Shown: positions 9,955-22,180 of the stretch, piece by piece
How positions within the stretch are numbered: the stretch's first letter is position 1
Layout of the letters: the number at the start of each line of letters is the position of its first letter
Assembly: GCA_037127315.1 (NCBI GenBank)
Contig: JBBBDQ010000192.1
Coordinates: 1,137,501 to 1,201,500 of the forward strand
From: Ascarosepion bandense
Taxonomy: Eukaryota; Mollusca; Cephalopoda; Sepiida; Sepiidae
DNA: 64,000 bases
Direction: 5' to 3'
Translations under genes and position numbers: made by a program
Notes under the pieces: model-generated
Told to the model about the DNA's origin: nothing
Seen by the model: only the letters and a program-made list of their open reading frames with translations
The model's database searches: none

Positions 9955-12900
9955 GCTCTACCCTTATTGCTTGGGCATTTATATAGTCTATACCTTAACT
10001 ATGCTAATTTGGTAGTTACCACTGAAATACTTTGCAACAGAAAGGAAAATATACGGAGAAAAACAAGAGAAATGGGACCGACAGGAGATAAAATACGCAC
10101 TGAATTAAGGGGATTTTTTGTAGTATAAATAGACAACGTATGCAGAATGTGAGGGAATTGTAGCAATTCGGAAAACTGACAAGTTTGTTAATGAAATGGC
10201 GTCATCAGAAAATTAGCGAGACAAACATGGTTCACAATAAATAACTGAACGTTTGATTTGAAATTAACTTTACGGAAATTAGATTTTAACTTATTTCAAT
10301 TCAGATTTATATGTAGGATTACGTATCACAGATTGTTTCAGTACTAATTTAGTAAGAACAGAAGATAAACTAAAATTTAAGGAATATACGGATATTAACT
10401 CAATTCATGCACTTACGTGCCGCCTGAACATTTGTCATCACAATTTTGACCTCAAAATTACCGTTTTTTAATGACTATAATTTACTCAGGTAAAGGCGCA
10501 TTGAAAATAGGATATAAATCCTATATCATCCAACAATTAACTAAAATACAAAAAGTAAAATTGCACGCCGCAAAACTGGATCAGAATGACTGAAAACATT
10601 TTGAAAAAACCCAGACTAAGGCAAATTTCACAAGTCAGTGTGAAAATTAAGATTCTGGATTCTGATTGGATAGAAAATAGCAAATTTACCATGACACCAG
10701 TCAATTTTTCTGAACACCTAAAAAAATGGGTATGTCGTTTGATCCAACCACGTGACTAAAATTCACTACTTAACCACGTCTCTTGACCGGTCAAGTCAGT
10801 CAAATGGGAGCAGGAATTAGAGACGATAAGCTAAAATGCAACAAAAAGAAATTTCAAGACGCCGACCCCATCATGTCTCGTCGACATACATTCGTTTTAC
10901 CTCTCCTCTCAATTTTCCTTTCTTCGTCTTCACTCACACGCCGTCAAAGAAAACAACAACAAGACACTTCAACTGACTCCAAAATCTAAATTCCGATAAG
11001 TACAATTTCCTTTATTGTTTTACCTTCCTTTTCACTTTCTCGCCGGTTATAAAAACGAAGGGAACCCAGACTTTATTAGTAACCTGTTAATATTTTTACA
11101 TACACATTCTGCCACTTACTACTATTTGTCTAGAACATTTAACTACGTATATTTTTCTCTTTGAACATTTTCTTCTTACAATTTTGTTATTCTATTTAGT
11201 TAAAAATTTTTTACTTTAACATACAAAACGAAATATTTTATTCTATCAACCATTCTAATATCAAACCTTCAACCTTCTGAAAGTTTAAATTGTGGGGACT
11301 TCGGTTGTGTTTGGCACAAGGCCAATTTGACAAACATGTCTGAGGCCCCTACAATCTACAAGTCCCCGATTATTAATATACAACCGGGCTATTTCAGTTT
11401 ATCATTTGTTTTTACTAGATGATAAAATTAAATAAGATCAAGTTGTCAGTCATTTAATGTGAATCATGTTTTTTCTCACTAATGTAGATTTTGTTCTTGT
11501 GAAATAAAATTATTTCTTGAGGACACCTGTTCATCGGTAAATATGTCAAAGAACATTATTTGTATTAATCCGCCAGATTTTCATCCAACTTTCCTCACAA
11601 ATAAGAATTGTGAAAATAGTGTATGTAATCTACCAAGAAAGAGGGTCACTTGTCACATGAAAAGCTGTTGAACTAAAAAAAACTTGTTTTTGTTTTATTT
11701 CTTTAAACTTTTCTGCCCAATCTTTTTAGAACATATATAGAAAAGATTTCTTACATAGGATATTGTACGCCATTAAAATTTGTCTAAAGAGCTTTTCTTT
11801 ATAGCGTTGGTGTGCGCATAAATACATATTGTATTACGTTAAATGATAGTCGTTAACTCATATTTATGTACTGAAGAACAAGAAACAAATAAGATAGGGA
11901 ATAAAATCTGTTTATTTTATGGAACGAATTGAAAAATAATAGATATTTAAGCCAATTAATTTTCCCCTAGGGATACCGTCTTTTATTAGTTTATTTTCAT
12001 TTGAAGCTTCAGGTCATTCATCAGGTTCATATTTCTCATATTTATGTTTATTATCTCCAAGTAGAAGTGTATGAAACCGGGAATACTCGAAGGGTCTAAC
12101 ATTCTTATTTCTTATGATTGGTTGTGGAGCTTTGTGAAGTGGTACACTTTCTTCTAATTTCTTCTTGATTTGGAAAGTAAATGAGGTAAGTTAGACGTCT
12201 TGCACCATGACCAACAGTAATGCACCGGATGTCTGCCCTCAGAGGTCCAGATAGCAAATGACAAAAACTGGTCTTTATGCATCTGTGCTCCACGCAGATG
12301 TTTCGGTGGAAACCAAAAAAAAAAAAAATAAATAAATATCAAATTTCTGTTATGAACCCTTTTTGCGAGCCGACGTGAATTTTGTTTATCGTCCAATAGG
12401 AAGCCCAGAATTTAATCCGGGTGTGAATTCTCAAATGACTTGTTTGGAGCTCCAAAGACGAAATAAAGACCAACACAGGAAGCATCGCCAGTTGAGAAAA
12501 TACGAGCATAATTAGCAGGTCCCTTGACCACGTCAAGCGATCACATCATGCTTGCCTCTCCTTTCTCTCTCATGTTCTTCTTCACTGTTCACTTAGCCAC
12601 TTACCCGATGGACTGGGCGGAGACATCAAAGACACTCCTAACAAACAAACGCTTATACATACATACACACAAACTTTTTTCGGAATTTACTGCTATGAAC
12701 ATTTTTAACGATCTTTGTACCAACCAAAAAACATTACTTTTATTTGTAAGGAAGCATTAATTGTTATATATATATAAATGATGTTTCTATACACAATTTG
12801 ATTTTCTTGTTTTATACCCCCCCCCCTTATAGTGGGCTATCTACTAACTAGGCCAAATTCAGTTAATCTGTTTCAACACACAACTGCACTTCACTAGAAT

Positions 12901-12961
12901 GGATAACCCACTATACACTATTTAATTCTTGGGGTTAATTTTGTTTTATTTTGTACGAAAG
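9955..12961. other. Intronic AT-rich DNA with scattered repeat traces
   Basis: 9955-10170 repeats blocks of 4733-4925 in swapped order. Around 12829-12915 TATAGTGGGCTAT faces its inverse ATAACCCACTATA about 75 bp apart. The remainder, including several short open frames near 12.1-12.7 kb, shows nothing I can identify. Confidence 0.4.
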
Positions 12962-14060
12962 TTAATCATGTCGTTCTAAAAGTTTTTGCCTGCTTCTGAG
13001 ATGAAGACATTTCAAAAGTTTTTCCTGTTCTTTAATTAAGGCACCTATTTCACATATAAGTTTTAACAGTATAGTTCTGTAGCTTTTTAGGTTGTTATTA
13101 ACTTTGTTTCCATTTGAAAGTGATTTCCATGATCTTCCAGCTACACTATTTTTGTGCGGTGAATAAATTGCTGGGAATTCTTGTTTGATATTATTCCTTT
13201 TAAGATGACTCGTAAATTTGAATTCCATCCCAGTTTCCGTTTTTAGCCTCTTAACTGAATTATAGAATGACATGTCGACCAACTTTTTTTTTTCGTGGAA
13301 GATACAGTTTTTGTTTACTTATTTATTTATTTTTTTAAAATTAAAAATAAGTCATTTGTGGTCATTTACAAAGGTTATTACATATTTCGATTACATTTAT
13401 CACAATGCATCTATTCAAATCGCTGATTTGCTCTCAATCAGTTCTTTTATTGGTACATTTTCCCCTAGTACATATATCACAATTAAAAATACTTTTATTT
13501 GCTATTTCCATGCCTTTAACGCAGGTTATAATTTTTGTATATCTTTTACATTGCAATGTCTTAAACTACCATGCCATTCTTTCATAGAATATTTACTTTT
13601 GGTTTTCTTAATGTTCTTACTTGTGGTTTTCTTAATGTTCCATTCAGAGTTTTCAGTTCAGCATATGGTGAAAAATAAAGTAAAGTGCCATTTTAGGCAG
13701 TCACATGAATTGAAAATATATATTGTTTATATGAAGAGATATATAAGGTGTACCGTAAGGTTATGTTTTGTTTATTTCCTTTGTGGTTTTTGAGAAAAGT
13801 TACGGTATCGTTTTATCGTAAATGAAACCATTTCAACAGCTTCTATCATCTATCTTGATAAAATATAAGGACGAATCAAAATGTATATCTACTCTATTAA
13901 ATTTTGATTTATCAGTGAATGCATGAATTGTAGCTCCGCAGTCTACTAAATTATTACAGAAATTGCAATATTATCCACATTATTAACATTTTCAGGGGTA
14001 CTTACTATAGATATGAAGGATTTATTTTCCCTCGTGTCAGTCATCAATTTGGCTGAATTT
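12962..14060 (-). pseudogene. Copia pol relic: protease, pre-integrase finger, integrase
   Basis: Read down the minus strand: NLVDCGATIHAFTDKSKF (aspartic protease site, normally DSGA, here DCGA) near 13960-13895; then EWHGSLRHCNVKDIQKL and CDICTRGKCT, the H-H-C-C finger before the integrase, near 13590-13470. The core follows at 13280-12970, with VKRLKTETGMEFKF and FPAIYSPHKNSVAGRSWKSL. Ty1/Copia integrases have the catalytic glutamate in NGVAERSW; here the position reads AGRSW, so it is lost. Several stops interrupt the frame. It is a dead copy. Confidence 0.8.
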
Positions 14061-14758
14061 TTCTTTTTGCAATATTCTATGGCATGAGTTTCATTTTCAA
14101 AAGTTTCGCATATGTTTGCTTTAAATGCGTACTTAATTTTGCATTCAAAACTTTTATGTCTTGGTTTTCTTCAACTGTAGCATTTACTTTTTATCATTAT
14201 GAAGTGGTCGCCGCGTGTGCAGTTTGCTTTCTGCAGTTTTTTTTTTTTTTTTTTTTGGCAAATTCGCGAAGAGGATTTAAATTCACTGAATATTATGTCA
14301 CCACTTTCTTGGATTATTACCGTCAAGAAAGCTTTAAAATCTCCTTTAGAATATTGTAATTAACAAGCTATCGTATTTTATCCTGTTACTTTCAGTGAGG
14401 CGACTTGGTTTTCAGCTCTGATTATTTTATCAGTGCCGAAAACCCAACCGCATTTCTGAACTACACCCTGTCTGATATTATTAAGCAAATCATATAAACA
14501 TCAATAATTCAAATTTGGTTTGAAAAAACATTGCCAAATTTTAAAAAATCAATTTAGATGTCAAAACAAAGTCCGAGGTAAAACTTTAGGTACTTTAAAT
14601 GTTTTATTAAATTTTTTGTTGTATTCTGAAAATTGCCGTCTGAAGTTATTAGGCAAAACCAAATTTTACTCTAATAGAAAGGTAATGAAATTATCAAAAA
14701 TTGATCAACACCTATAATAGAACAAATAACAAACTTATATGAGAAGTCTTTGAATTCT
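14061..14758. other. Unassigned sequence, possibly upstream Copia remains
   Basis: It lies just upstream of the Copia protease on the minus strand and may carry gag remains, but no zinc knuckle could be recognised. The T-run at 14239-14256 is notable. Confidence 0.3.
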
Positions 14759-15010
14759 TTACATTTTAATATAGTGGCCCTTCTCAATAACAGTCAGTAA
14801 TCTATTATCCATTGATTTGATTTTGTTCCTTCAAGTTCAATTTCCAACATTTTAATTGCTTCCCATAGCTTTGCTTTGCTGTTATATCGTTTACCATCTT
14901 CATATAATTTCATCTTCACAATTAACTATAGATTTTTGATCGGATTCAGATCATGACTTGATGGTGGCTATTCTATTATCTTCTTTCCTGTAAATCTTTT
15001 ATGCTCAAAG
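14759..15010 (-). pseudogene. Tc1/mariner transposase, C-terminal fragment
   Basis: The minus strand reads KRFTGKKIIE, a stop, PPSSHDLNPIKNL, a stop, then VKMKLYEDGKRYNSKAKLWE and AIKMLEIE. After a one-base shift it continues SMDNRLLTVIEKGHYIKM and stops at 14759-14761. This is the end of a Tc1-type DDE transposase. SPDLNPIEN, the site after the last catalytic acidic residue, has become SHDLNPIKN. The N-terminal two thirds and the terminal inverted repeats are not seen. Two stops and a frameshift mark it as a fossil. Confidence 0.82.
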
Positions 15011-15133
15011 GATTTACTGGTTAGCTTAGATACACACTTTCCTTTGAAACTGCGAGACTGAGACTTGTACCATACAAAAACAAACAAAAAAAAAAAAAAA
15101 AATTGTTCATAAAATCGCAATAGTTAGCACTGT

Positions 15134-15817
15134 TCAGTTTAACTTCATCGACATAATAATAGTTTGGCTGACAGTTTCAGCCCATATCAACGGCCTTCCA
15201 ATCACGTAATCGCAATCCGGAAAATTTGTTGCGGTCAATATTGGCCCGCCTAACCTTCTCATACCATTCAAACACCTTCTGTTTCGCCCCATTATCGCTG
15301 CAGTACGACACGAAAATGGTTGTGTCATCGGCATATGTGAAAACTCTGGCTCGAGCACCATAGGGGCAGCGTATACACGTTGGACTGGACTGCACGCCTT
15401 GTTCCTCAGACGGCGAATGAGAGGCTTCAACACTAAACTGTAAAGTAGTGATGACAGTGGCCAACATAGACGAACCGACCGAGACAGTGTGAATCCGGCG
15501 GTCTGCAGAACAACAGCCTGGTATTGATGATCGACCCTATCAAAAGCTTTGTACTGATCCAACTTGATCAACGCGGCTTGCTCGTCGCTTATGATTGTGC
15601 TGATCAGATGCAGGTTGTTCTGATTTGTTCGCCATTTCACAGCCCAAGGTTGCTCGGGTTCCAACAGAATCTCGGCAACTGACTGCATACACTCCGTGAA
15701 GATCTTTGCCAAAATCTTTAACTCTGTGTTTAGCAGAGTTCCTGGCTTGTAATCGTCGAAAATCTCGCCCATCATCCTTTCTTCTTTTCAATATTGTTAC
15801 TGACACTGACACACACA

Positions 15818-15820
<3 letters not shown>
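15134..15820 (-). pseudogene. Tx1-like LINE, reverse transcriptase part
   Basis: Minus frames read VSVTILKR, DDYKPGTLLNTELKILAKIF, ALIKLDQYKAFDRVDHQY and LQTAGFTLSRSVR, then after shifts PLSSLLYSLVLKPLIRRLR and FTYADDTTIFVSYCSDNG with KVRRANIDRNKFSGLRLRDW. YADD is the polymerase active site and AFDRVDH a fingers/palm motif of non-LTR polymerases. Part of the palm after LQTAGF is deleted. The piece continues, across an insertion, from the fragment at 17990-18610. Several frameshifts and stops show it is dead. Confidence 0.85.

Positions 15821-15891
<71 letters not shown>
15809..15891. repeat. (AC)n(TC)n(AC)n microsatellite
   Basis: Alternating AC at 15809-15820, TC at about 15821-15862, then AC to 15891. 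It lies where the Tx1-like sequence breaks off. Confidence 0.95.
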
Positions 15892-15895
<4 letters not shown>

Positions 15896-16230
15896 AAAAT
15901 GAGTAGGTCAGACGAAACGAGCACTGATTGGTTGAAAGAAGTAAAAATCGAAAAAACGTGCGAAAAGACGCCAGAAGAATACTTTGAAAACAAAAAAAAA
16001 CAAAAAAAAAAAAAGCGACAGTTGAGAAAAAAATTTGAAGCAGAAAAACATATAATTTCAACTCACAGCGAAAGGAAGAAGAAATCCTTTCTGAACTCGT
16101 ATATACACTCACCCCAGAGATATCCAATAAGAACCTAGATGTATAGAAATGAACGTAAGAAGGACGTAAAGTGAAGAAAATAAAAGTAGACAAAGGAAAT
16201 AAGTTAGGTAGCCGAACATTATAAAAAATT

Positions 16231-16403
16231 AAATAAAACGCGAGATTGAGAAAAAAAGAAAAGAAAAGGAAAACTAAAATATAACAGCGAGAAAAAAAAG
16301 AGAGAAAAAAATTAATACCTAGAACAATGCTCTGAAGAAAGGCCGTAAGTAAGATTTTTTTTTTAATTAAAATTTTTAATTATGGCTCCTCTCCCCACAA
16401 AGT
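16231..16403. repeat. Direct repeat, left copy (about 170 bp)
   Basis: Starts AAATAAAACGCGAGATTGAG, includes CAATGCTCTGA and ends CTCCCCACAAAGT. It recurs in the same orientation at 17418-17575 with high identity. Confidence 0.85.
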
Positions 16404-17417
16404 TGTAGGGAGCGTCGGCGGTCACTAAGTTATAGAGGGTTTTTGAAGATATTACCATCAGGTTGAAGACAACTTCCGGTTCAAGGACAATATAAACTTC
16501 AGGTTTCTCCTGATCTGGTCAAATAACATCTCTGAAACTCTCCATCAGTATTTATATTCGATTTGATACAACATTCAGCATTACGAAATGAAGATAGAAT
16601 AAGAAATGACAACGATACAGCTTTGAAACAACAGGAATAAAATATGTATTCAAACAATAAGATACATGGTGATATTGATAAGATAAGGCATGCACTTAGT
16701 AAAACAGGATATAGTTATGTGTGAGTTGTTCCCCATTGACTGTTTTATATACAGTTGGTACAAAGTTGAATAAAGAGTTTCTTTGATTGAAAGAAAGTAA
16801 AATGTTCATTTGTTCAGTACACATATTGCATTAAGTTTTAGGTTAAAGAATAATTAACCTGACATAAAGTCTAAGAGTTCAAAGTAATATTTGTATGTTT
16901 GTGATTGCATTTAAGCGAAAAATGTTTGTGTGGGAGTTGGGCATTTGCATACTTGTTGCGGTCGATTCTTGGGCTCAATTGTCTGTGCTGAGAAACGCCA
17001 GTCGTTTTAATATTAATCCAAATTCTTGAATTGGAGTTTGTGTGAACATAATGCATGTGTGTGTTCTAAATAAAATTGGCGCCTAATTGCTACCTGCAAT
17101 TAGTGCGGGTGTGTGTGAAAACAAGGTCCCGCTGCCATATTGGATAGCAGAGGGTCTCCCCATTAGTCGGGAGACTGCTGTACGTTAAGGGACCATTGCC
17201 AGCTGATAGCGGACGTCCAGCAGCTAGAATCACGTGTGCCCGCTGGTTAAATTCCAAACCAAACTGCGCGGAAAAGATGCACGTGATAGATAAATGATTA
17301 CCGAGTGTTTCAAGAATGAAAACAGTAGAAATTGCGTCGGTGTCTGTGTGTAAGTGCGTACATATACAAGAGTGAAGCATGCAGATTATAAGCAGTTTCC
17401 ATAAATACAATTTTTTT

Positions 17418-17575
17418 AAATAAAACGCGAGATTGAGAAAGAAAAAAGGAAAAACTAAAATATAACAGCGAGAAAAAAGTGAGAAAAAAATAATACCTAG
17501 AACAATGCTCTGAGGAAAGGCCGTAAGTCGGATTTTTTTTTGTAATTTTAATTATGGCTCCTCTCCCCACAAAGT
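17418..17575. repeat. Direct repeat, right copy
   Basis: Second copy of the repeat at 16231-16403, with the same start and end. The two flank about 1.0 kb of mostly non-coding DNA. Confidence 0.85.
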
Positions 17576-17989
17576 AAACACACACATATTAAAAATTTTT
17601 TTTTTTTTACATATATCACTATAATTATCAGAAAAACAAAAAATTATAATCTGCTCGAGTTAAACCCAGAACTGATAACCCTCAATATTCAAAATAATCT
17701 ATCGAGCAGAAAAAAAAAAAAAAGAGTAAGAAAATAAGAGCATAGCGAGATAAAAACAAAGAGAGAAATAAAAAGTCCGGCCGAACTGTATTCCTGTTTT
17801 TTCTTTATTTGTGCCTTTTATTTTTTCTTCTTATTTTCTCTTAGTAATTTTAATTGATTACTTGTGATAGAAAAAAAGAGAAATTTATAAATCTCTATCC
17901 GAATTTTGTGGTCGTCATTTTCTCTGCAAATTATGAAGCGTCTGTATTTATCTTTCATGTGTTTGTGATATGTTATAGGAGCCCCAAGA

Positions 17990-18610
17990 AAATCGCTGGC
18001 TGACCCGGCGTCAGTGAAAACGTGACATCATAAAAAAAAGGGAAAGCCATCAGATGCAAAATAGCAGCCCCAAGACTAGAGCTAAGGTGCATCATGACAA
18101 TTTCGTGATCATACCCCTGAAGATCCGGTTGGGGATGGAGCTTTGCCGGAATCAACCGTTAAACACGACCGTCAAAATTGGCACAAAAATGTGCGATAGC
18201 CTCAAGTACAGTTTTTAGGACACACCATCAAGTCCTGGAAATTTGCCATTGCCGATTCTCTCCAATGCCAAGTGAACTTTTCTATCCGTAATCATACAGC
18301 TAACCACTTCAGTCGGCAAAAGCCGAGGAAAGTCAGCCAAGTAGGCTCTTTGCTATAACGGCCAAACAGGATCCTTGGTAAAACGGCTCTCGAAATGCCA
18401 CCAAAAAGCCTCGCACATATCCTTAGGCGATCTTGGCTTCATGAGACATCTTGTGTAACCTATGCCTATCTATCTGACTATGGTAGCTCTCGATAGCTGC
18501 ACACTCTAGAGCCTGCCTATCCAAATTTCTAATAACCTCCTCAATTGGGCTGTACTACGCCCAAACGGTCAGATTTTAATTAACGCTCCAAATGGTTCTT
18601 CCCATCGAAC
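17990..18610 (-). pseudogene. Tx1-like LINE, region between endonuclease and polymerase
   Basis: The minus strand encodes HFESRFTKDPVWPL, AYLADFPRLLPTEVVSCMIT, DRKVHLALERIGNGKFPGLD, then LYLRLSHIFVPILTVVFNG and FRQSSIPNRIFRGMIT. LALxRxGNGKxPGLDG is the hallmark before the polymerase of many LINEs. The logical continuation (VTILKR... DDYKPGTLLN) is at 15820, so roughly 2.2 kb has been inserted between. Stops are present. Confidence 0.75.
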
Positions 18611-18811
18611 CTTCGGTATGTGATTTTTTTTACATTTGTTTTATCATTTAAATCTCTCAACCTGAAATATTTTTAATTAATTTTTTCTCACAACCGTCGT
18701 TAGAAATTATCTAGTTCCGGTTGAGAAAAACGATGTCTCTCTTTTTAATTATCAGCGTCGCGAAATTCTTTAAAAAACAAAGAAAACTTTATTTCTGAGA
18801 ATTCCGTCTCC

Positions 18812-18812
<1 letters not shown>

Positions 18813-18858
<46 letters not shown>
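18813..18858. repeat. (TC)n microsatellite
   Basis: Uninterrupted TC dinucleotides of about 46 bases. Confidence 0.95.
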
Positions 18859-18860
<2 letters not shown>

Positions 18861-19254
18861 CAGGGTGTGACTTGTCTCTAAGAGTCATTAAAATTCTTCC
18901 AATAATTTTCATGCAAGGGAAGATTCTGTTTTAAATCAAATCTTTAGACAGCTATCATTTTATCAGTGATCGTTAAATTTCCATAATAACCGAGAGACTC
19001 ACTTTTCGTGCTAATGGCTATTTCGAAATTTCGTGACAAGAATTATTATCCTTCTAACCGAATTTGTTATCAGCACTCAAGAGTCATAAAAACTTTATCT
19101 CGAGTGGTTATTCGTTTTTGGTGGCTGTAATTCCATTTATCTATTTTTCTTAGGTGGTCTTCTTAAAAAATACATCACATAGCTTCTAGTGGTTGAAGAA
19201 GAAAAAATATTCAATCATTATTTCTTTTCCCTTTCTCGGCATCAGAAATAGTGT

Positions 19255-19610
19255 TACAAACGGAGACACACTCCGTCTGATCATTAGGCGCATAAACCGC
19301 AACATTCAGAAATTAACCACTTTTCACGGTAATATCAGCCACGATCAACCTGCCCCTGCATTGATATGAACAAGTTCCATCCTCGCTCCTATGGTAAGGA
19401 AACACCTCTGGCCAGCTGGTCCCCGTATGCTGAATAGACAACAAAATCGCTAGACAGTACGTGAGCATCAACATTGCAAAGTGCGTTTTCTGGATTACGG
19501 CTCAATCTACACCAAAGGACAAGAGATAACTAAGAAGTTGCGTAGCCTTACTCTGATCTCTCAAGCCCCTCGCATTCAGGCTGGCTAGCTTGAGAAACAT
19601 TTTAAACGTT
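19255..19610 (-). pseudogene. Tx1-like LINE, AP-endonuclease N-terminal part
   Basis: After frameshifts the minus strand resembles an endonuclease start: an SLNARGLRDQSKATQLL-like region near 19590, then FGVD and VIQKTHF, with later GRLIVADITVKSG and VAVYAPNDQTECVS near 19260. In AP-type LINE endonucleases the QETH glutamate is catalytic; it reads QKTH here. The second half of the domain is missing before the next fragment at 18610. It lies in order with the polymerase pieces at 15-18 kb. Confidence 0.72.
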
Positions 19611-19611
19611 T

Positions 19612-20190
19612 ATTCCTTAGATATTGACTGGGTAGAAATCTACGGGTGTCAGGACCCCCGACGGATTGTCCCAGACTACTGGTAACAATGTCCGACGTAA
19701 TTCATCCGTCCTTGACAATATCACCGACGTCCGAAAGGTGAGTTTTAAAGCCCTATATAAAAGGGAATGAAGTATAACCGGAACCCTCACTGCACCCATT
19801 TTTGAAAGTTTTTCCAAATCAGGAAACCCTATTTGGGCCGTCCTAATGTCTGTTAAAACAATCCTTTGCTTCTGCCAAGTGGTCCCATGCCTTCAGGTTT
19901 CTTCCTGTACTCTATAGTATTAGGGTCAATACTCTAGGAGCGAGGAGAAAATTCCTAGGATCCTCCGTCGACTTACTTATTTAAATAACGGCCTCAAAAG
20001 AAGATTCCTATGCGAGCTTTTGTCAACCTGGCAGATCCCCCCGCCCTTGGGGAACAGTTTCTCTCTTTTTTTTTTTTTTATGAGAGTCGGTTTCGAGGTT
20101 CGTAGTGGGGAGGAAGGGGGAGTTCTTACTAGGGTTTTTTCTCTGTGGAAGTAGGGTTTTGGGATGTTCATAAGGTTTCTCTGCCCAACT
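19612..20190 (-). pseudogene. Probable Tx1-like LINE ORF1 / upstream remains
   Basis: Two open stretches precede the endonuclease: one around MEKLSKMGAVRVPVILHSLL (19817 to 19617) and one starting MNIPKPYFHREKTLV (20171 to 19977). Position and the absence of other explanations suggest the end of ORF1 of the same element. No nucleic-acid-binding finger was recognised, so the call rests mainly on context. Confidence 0.4.
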
Positions 20191-20416
20191 TCTTTTGCGA
20201 AGTTGATGCTTGCATACGTTCTACTTTTACCTTATTTTTAAAGTCGTATCATTGCGTATCCGTTATCAAATATAAAATGTTAAGTAAAGCTTAAAATGTC
20301 ATGCTAAAATTAATCTTCAGTTGCACTGAATGAGGTCACGTTTTGAAAACTTAGTATATAGAAATCTGCACCAAATGGATTATCTGTTTGTGGAAATCAT
20401 TGAGCGTAACACTTAC

Positions 20417-20498
20417 CTTTCTTGTCCGGCTGTATCCCAAAGTTGCAAAGCAATTGTATGACCATCAACGTTTAAGATCTTTGTCTGAAAATCAACAC
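20417..20498 (-). CDS. RASEF: RASEF-like gene, Rab domain exon (effector loop to WDTAGQE)
   Basis: This 82-bp exon has acceptor ACAG before 20498 and donor GTAAGT after 20417. It enters in phase 1 and leaves in phase 2. It encodes [20 protein letters not shown] then DTAGQE, covering strands 2 and 3 and the G3 motif of a Rab GTPase, including the WDTAGQ glutamine. With the neighbouring exon it restores STLGVDF, and with the next it restores GQERFRS. Vertebrate RASEF has a very similar VDFQxKTL...[11 protein letters not shown]. The intron on its 3' side is 19.6 kb. Confidence 0.95.
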
Positions 20499-21120
20499 CT
20501 GTTCGTTCAAGGAGAAATACCAATGAAAAATAAACTTTAGAAGAACATTTTAAAATCTTTACATTTTTAATTTTAAACTATCTTTAAAAACTTTATTTAA
20601 TTTTTTTAGTTACCTATTGATTTTTGTTTGTACAATTTATGTCCCGTTTTTATTTTTAGTAATATAGTTAAGACGAATTTTGGATTATTTTGTAAAAATT
20701 GTTGCTACTCGTACACTTCAGAAGCTTTGAACGACTAATACTCGAAGTTGCTACCCCGTATCATATTTGTCGTTAAAAAATGCTTAGGTAATCTCTGGTT
20801 TCAAACGTCTTCATTATTCGAAAATTGAACAAATTTTAAATTTTCAGAACTTATTAAAACGTGACAAGCTTATTCTCACTGCGATGAAGCACGCGAATTA
20901 ATCCACTAGTGTTTCAACAGAACCGATCGCCAGACGCTTAAAATTAAGTTAGCTTCATTAGACCGCTTATATATGTACCTGTGAACGATGACTTGTACCA
21001 TCTATCGTCCCAAGAAGAATGAAGTTGCTGCACACGAGCATGGATATTCATCGGATTAAAACATACTTTTAAGTTACACACGTTCTTGTCACGTTTTAAG
21101 AAAATCTAAAAAACGTAACA

Positions 21121-21163
<43 letters not shown>

Positions 21164-22180
21164 ACTTTCTCCCCACCTTCCATGTCTAACGGTTGTCACT
21201 TCTGCATATCCCTTTTCTTTTCCTTTTCTCTTTTTCCTCCCCCTCTTTCCTATAACTTTCCCCTACCCCCCTTCTTTTTCTTTTCCCTCTCATTTCCCAT
21301 TTTCTGTTTCTCCACTTTCGTTCCCGTGACACGCTTAGTTTTTTTTTTATTTCTTTACGCACATGTACATAATTTTTGAATTCCCTTTTTCACAGATTAA
21401 TCCATTCCGCTATCTCTCTTTGCTTTTTTTCTCTTCCCACCCTCTGAAACAGCGTATGGACGCTTGCCTTCTAACATACTCATCCCTCTCTTTTTTTTTT
21501 CACTTCCACTCCCACTTTTCTTTTTTCTTTTTAAGTGAACTTCCAGTGTATGAAAACTTTTGAATTTTTCCATAATAAAAGATCGCTGACGAAGCGAATG
21601 TATTAAACCAGAATGATGGGCGCTTGGAAATTTTGGTGAGTGATATAAGATTTAAGTGTTAAAAGGTATTTCAATATATACTACCAGAAAAAAATATTCA
21701 AAGGAGATATGATGAGAACGTGTATAAAACATCAGGAGGCTAAATAGGAATAACCGGTTCACATTCCAAGATAAGATGTAAATATCATTGTAAACAACGA
21801 ATATTTTTCTATTTTTATGCTTTTGAAAAGTCATTAACATTCAAACAATTCTTCAGACGAAATAACATTTTTTTCTAATATAAATCAGATATGGGATTTT
21901 TTATTAGTTGCTTGTAGTGTATATTCTTTTTAATTTTATAATTATGAACAGATATCATTTAATTTTTTTTTTTTTTGTCAACACTTGCAACGCTAACCCT
22001 AACCATAAAATAAAATTATATGTATAGTTTTCAATGATCGTTTGTTTTTTTAACAGCAATCACGTAAGTATTTGTTACCTTCCTTTGGTATGTCTTACTA
22101 AACATCATGAAGTCAGTTTATGAACCAATAATAAACTTCTACTCTACAGTTTTAGTATACTTTTGAATATTTACCATACA
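20499..22180. other. Intron with microsatellite, otherwise unrecognised
   Basis: Between the Rab exons. (GT)n at 21120-21138 runs into (AT)n to 21162, followed by a pyrimidine-rich stretch to about 21560. No coding similarity was seen. Confidence 0.5.

Noticed and set aside
13272..13793. 173-codon plus-strand frame rich in Phe, Ile and Leu
   Set aside because: It is antisense to the Copia pre-integrase and integrase region, which explains the sequence better.
15706..16193. Frames encoding runs of LSLSLS, HTHTHT or RERERE
   Set aside because: They come from the TC/AC microsatellite.
21123..21563. Phe/Pro/Ser-rich frames that look like membrane proteins
   Set aside because: A pyrimidine-rich tract after a GT/AT microsatellite gives such peptides by chance; there is no similarity and no splice context.
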